From: Bacillota bacterium
Lineage (GTDB): Bacteria; Bacillota; Clostridia; Christensenellales; Borkfalkiaceae
Direction: 5' to 3'
Length of the DNA: 6,436 nucleotides
NCBI GenBank assembly: GCA_003343765.1
Contig: QAKO01000047.1
Location: 1-6,436 of the forward strand
The notes under the pieces are model-generated. The model searched no databases. It was not told the DNA's origin and was given only the letters and a program-made list of their open reading frames with translations. This document shows positions 4,900 to 6,436 of the stretch, piece by piece (the stretch's first letter is position 1; every line of letters starts with the position of its first letter). The position numbers and the translations under genes are program-made.

Positions 4900-5841
4900 A
4901 TGAAATTTATCGAATTTACGGTACATACAACGACGGAAGGCAGTGAACTGATTGCCGATATTTTCTGGAATTACACGAATTATGGCGTGACCGTATGCGA
5001 TGTGAACGACATCATCGCATTGCAGAGCGACAAGCGCACGTTCTGGGATTATATGGACGACGATCTCATAAAAGGTCAGTCGGACGTTCTGGTAAAATGT
5101 TTCCTGCCTTTGGACATTGCGGATGAAAATATCCGTTCCATTCTTTCGGATATCGATCTTTTAAAGGAACGCAGTGCGGGTATTTTTTCGCTCGGTACAC
5201 TGGAAACGAGCCGCCGCGAAATCGAAGGGGACGATTGGATCGACGTCTGGAAAAAACATTTCCGCCCCTTACACATCGGCGGCAAAGTCGTCATTTGTCC
5301 CGAGTGGATCGCCTACGAGCCGAAAGACGGAGAAGTTATCGTCAAGCTCGATTCTAACATGGCATTCGGCACGGGCGAACATGAAACCACATCTATGTGC
5401 CTGGAACTTTTGCAGGAATATCTCAAAGAAGGGGATACCGTCATCGATGTCGGCTGCGGCAGCGGAATTTTGGGCATTGCGGCACTGAAACTGGGTGCAA
5501 AATTCGCGTACATGACAGACATCGATTATGTCGCCGTCAAGAGCGCGACGCACAACAGCGAACTCAACAGCGTGGCAGACCGCGCCAAGATCGATCTTTC
5601 CGATCTTCTGGAAAATGCGGACGTGCGCGGCGAAGTTATGACGGCAAACATCACGGCAGATATTCTCTGCAGGTTGTGCGACAGTATTCCCAAAAATCTG
5701 AAAGAAGGCGGCACGCTGATTTTAAGCGGAATCATCGAACCCAAACTCGAACAGGTCATTCGCGCTTATGAAGCGGTCGGGCTGACAAAAATCAGGCAGA
5801 TTCGCAAAGGCGAGTGGTTTGCTCTTGCATTCAAAAAATAA
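4900..5841 (+). CDS. prmA: Ribosomal protein L11 methyltransferase
   Basis: SAM-dependent cytosolic methyltransferase that trimethylates amino groups of ribosomal protein L11. The 313 residues match the usual length. The N-terminal L11-recognition domain covers about 1-100 and ends near the conserved WIDVWKKHFRP stretch. The catalytic domain shows the PrmA signature DSNMAFGTGEHETT (151-164), where most members have DPG instead of DSN. The SAM-binding loop is DVGCGSGILG (183-192), the acidic ribose-binding segment is TDID (206-209), and the motif NITADIL (250-256) corresponds to the PrmA active-site segment NI-x-A. The start is set by AAGGA (4888-4892) with a seven-base spacer. It has its own promoter and is followed after 35 bases by rsmE, the usual partner. 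No damage is visible. Confidence 0.97.
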   Translation: MKFIEFTVHTTTEGSELIADIFWNYTNYGVTVCDVNDIIALQSDKRTFWDYMDDDLIKGQSDVLVKCFLPLDIADENIRSILSDIDLLKERSAGIFSLGTLETSRREIEGDDWIDVWKKHFRPLHIGGKVVICPEWIAYEPKDGEVIVKLDSNMAFGTGEHETTSMCLELLQEYLKEGDTVIDVGCGSGILGIAALKLGAKFAYMTDIDYVAVKSATHNSELNSVADRAKIDLSDLLENADVRGEVMTANITADILCRLCDSIPKNLKEGGTLILSGIIEPKLEQVIRAYEAVGLTKIRQIRKGEWFALAFKK

Positions 5842-5846
5842 TGTAG

Positions 5847-5860
5847 GCGCATACGTGCGC
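5847..5860 (+). other. small TACG-loop hairpin between prmA and rsmE
   Basis: GCGCA (5847-5851) and TGCGC (5856-5860) form a perfect five-pair stem with a TACG tetraloop, lying within the 35-base gap and just upstream of the weak rsmE ribosome-binding site. No T-run of note follows, so it is not a terminator. It might modulate rsmE translation or mRNA processing. Confidence 0.35.
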
Positions 5861-5876
5861 ATTTCGGAATAATTAT

Positions 5877-6436
5877 ATGGCAACGATACGCAGATTTTTT
5901 ACCGAACACGTCGGAAAGGAAGCGATCCTTTCGGGCGACGAATATTCCCACGCAAAGAACGTTTTGCGGCTCAAAGAAGGGGATGAGATCCTGCTTCTGG
6001 ACGGCAGCGGCAAGGAGTACGACGCGATCATCAACAAAGTGACCAAGGGCGAAATGCTCTGCACGGTGGTGAGCGAGCGGGTATCCGACAAAGAATGCAA
6101 GACAAAAATACGCCTGTTGGTCGGCGCGCTCAAAGGGGACAAGACGGAACTTGTCGTACAGAAAGCGACCGAACTTGGGGTTGCGGAGATCGCCGTGTTT
6201 TCGTCGCGGTTCTGCTCCGCGTACATGAATGAAAACAAGACGGAGCGGCTCCGCAAAGTCGCGCGCGAAGCGGCAAAACAATGCCTGCGCGCCACCGTTC
6301 CCACGGTGGAATATTTCGAAAAATTTGAAGATGCGCTCGATTCCTGCAACGGTTTTGAGAACAAACTCTTTGCCTGCGAATTTGCACAAACGTCCGATCG
6401 GAATCTGCACGAACTGCGCGGTTCCTGCGCCCTGGT
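5877..6436 (+). CDS. rsmE: 16S rRNA m3U1498 methyltransferase RsmE, 3' end cut by window
   Basis: SPOUT-family enzyme that methylates N3 of U1498 in 16S rRNA of the 30S subunit, using SAM. The frame is open from ATG 5877 to the window end (186 complete codons of about 245 expected). The N-terminal PUA-like RNA-binding domain (about 1-70) contains the family segment HAKNVLRLKEGDEILLLDG. The SPOUT domain follows with ALKGDKTELVVQKATELG (KATELG at 96-101), then the conserved helix EAAKQCLR (131-138), where most members read EA-x-QSGR, and a VP pair. The C-terminal knot that binds SAM lies outside. An in-frame TAG at 5844 limits the start to 5877. The ribosome-binding site is weak (CGGAA, about eight bases upstream). 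It is probably cotranscribed with prmA. Confidence 0.95.
   Translation, partial: MATIRRFFTEHVGKEAILSGDEYSHAKNVLRLKEGDEILLLDGSGKEYDAIINKVTKGEMLCTVVSERVSDKECKTKIRLLVGALKGDKTELVVQKATELGVAEIAVFSSRFCSAYMNENKTERLRKVAREAAKQCLRATVPTVEYFEKFEDALDSCNGFENKLFACEFAQTSDRNLHELRGSCAL

Noticed and set aside
5766..6410. 214-codon open frame on the - strand opposite rsmE
   Set aside because: The + strand encodes an unmistakable RsmE, and the antisense product shows no recognisable domain.
1..6436. CRISPR arrays, tRNA or rRNA genes
   Set aside because: No regularly spaced repeats and no cloverleaf or rRNA-like segments were noticed on either strand.

Overview
The window looks like a chromosomal segment of a Bacillota bacterium, probably of the class Clostridia. 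DnaK is the short Gram-positive form that lacks the insertion found in proteobacterial DnaK. The gene order grpE-dnaK-dnaJ followed by prmA-rsmE is the classic heat-shock neighbourhood of Firmicutes, and promoters and ribosome-binding sites are of the standard SigA/AGGAG type. Genus or species cannot be read from the sequence.

Layout. Bases 1-60 are the last codons of grpE. dnaK (153-1952) and dnaJ (2142-3293) follow on the + strand, separated by 189 bases that hold two strong hairpins without U-tracts. A perfect 22-bp inverted repeat (3291-3340) ends dnaJ and works as a terminator for both strands. Next comes an AT-rich accessory block: two small, clearly paralogous Xre/HTH regulators on the - strand (3341-3574 and 3734-3961) and, divergent from them, a + strand gene (4146-4622) for an acidic 158-residue protein with a Rho_N/SAP-like N-terminus. 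The 184-base divergent region (3962-4145) carries a consensus SigA promoter and three related 17-bp operator-like sites, one of them perfectly palindromic. A GC-rich terminator (4630-4659) closes the block. After 240 bases with a good SigA promoter, prmA (4900-5841) and the 5' two thirds or so of rsmE (5877 to the window end) follow.

How it fits together. GrpE, DnaK and DnaJ form the Hsp70 folding machine. PrmA and RsmE modify the ribosome (L11 trimethylation; 16S rRNA m3U1498). In many Firmicutes dnaJ runs almost directly into prmA. Here the regulator/Rho_N module sits between them with its own promoters and terminators, so prmA-rsmE is uncoupled from heat-shock transcription and has its own promoter. 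The module reads as a small self-contained switch: a duplicated Cro/CI-like repressor pair facing one target gene across shared operators. That switch and the unexplained Rho_N protein are the most interesting part of the window; their function is inference only.
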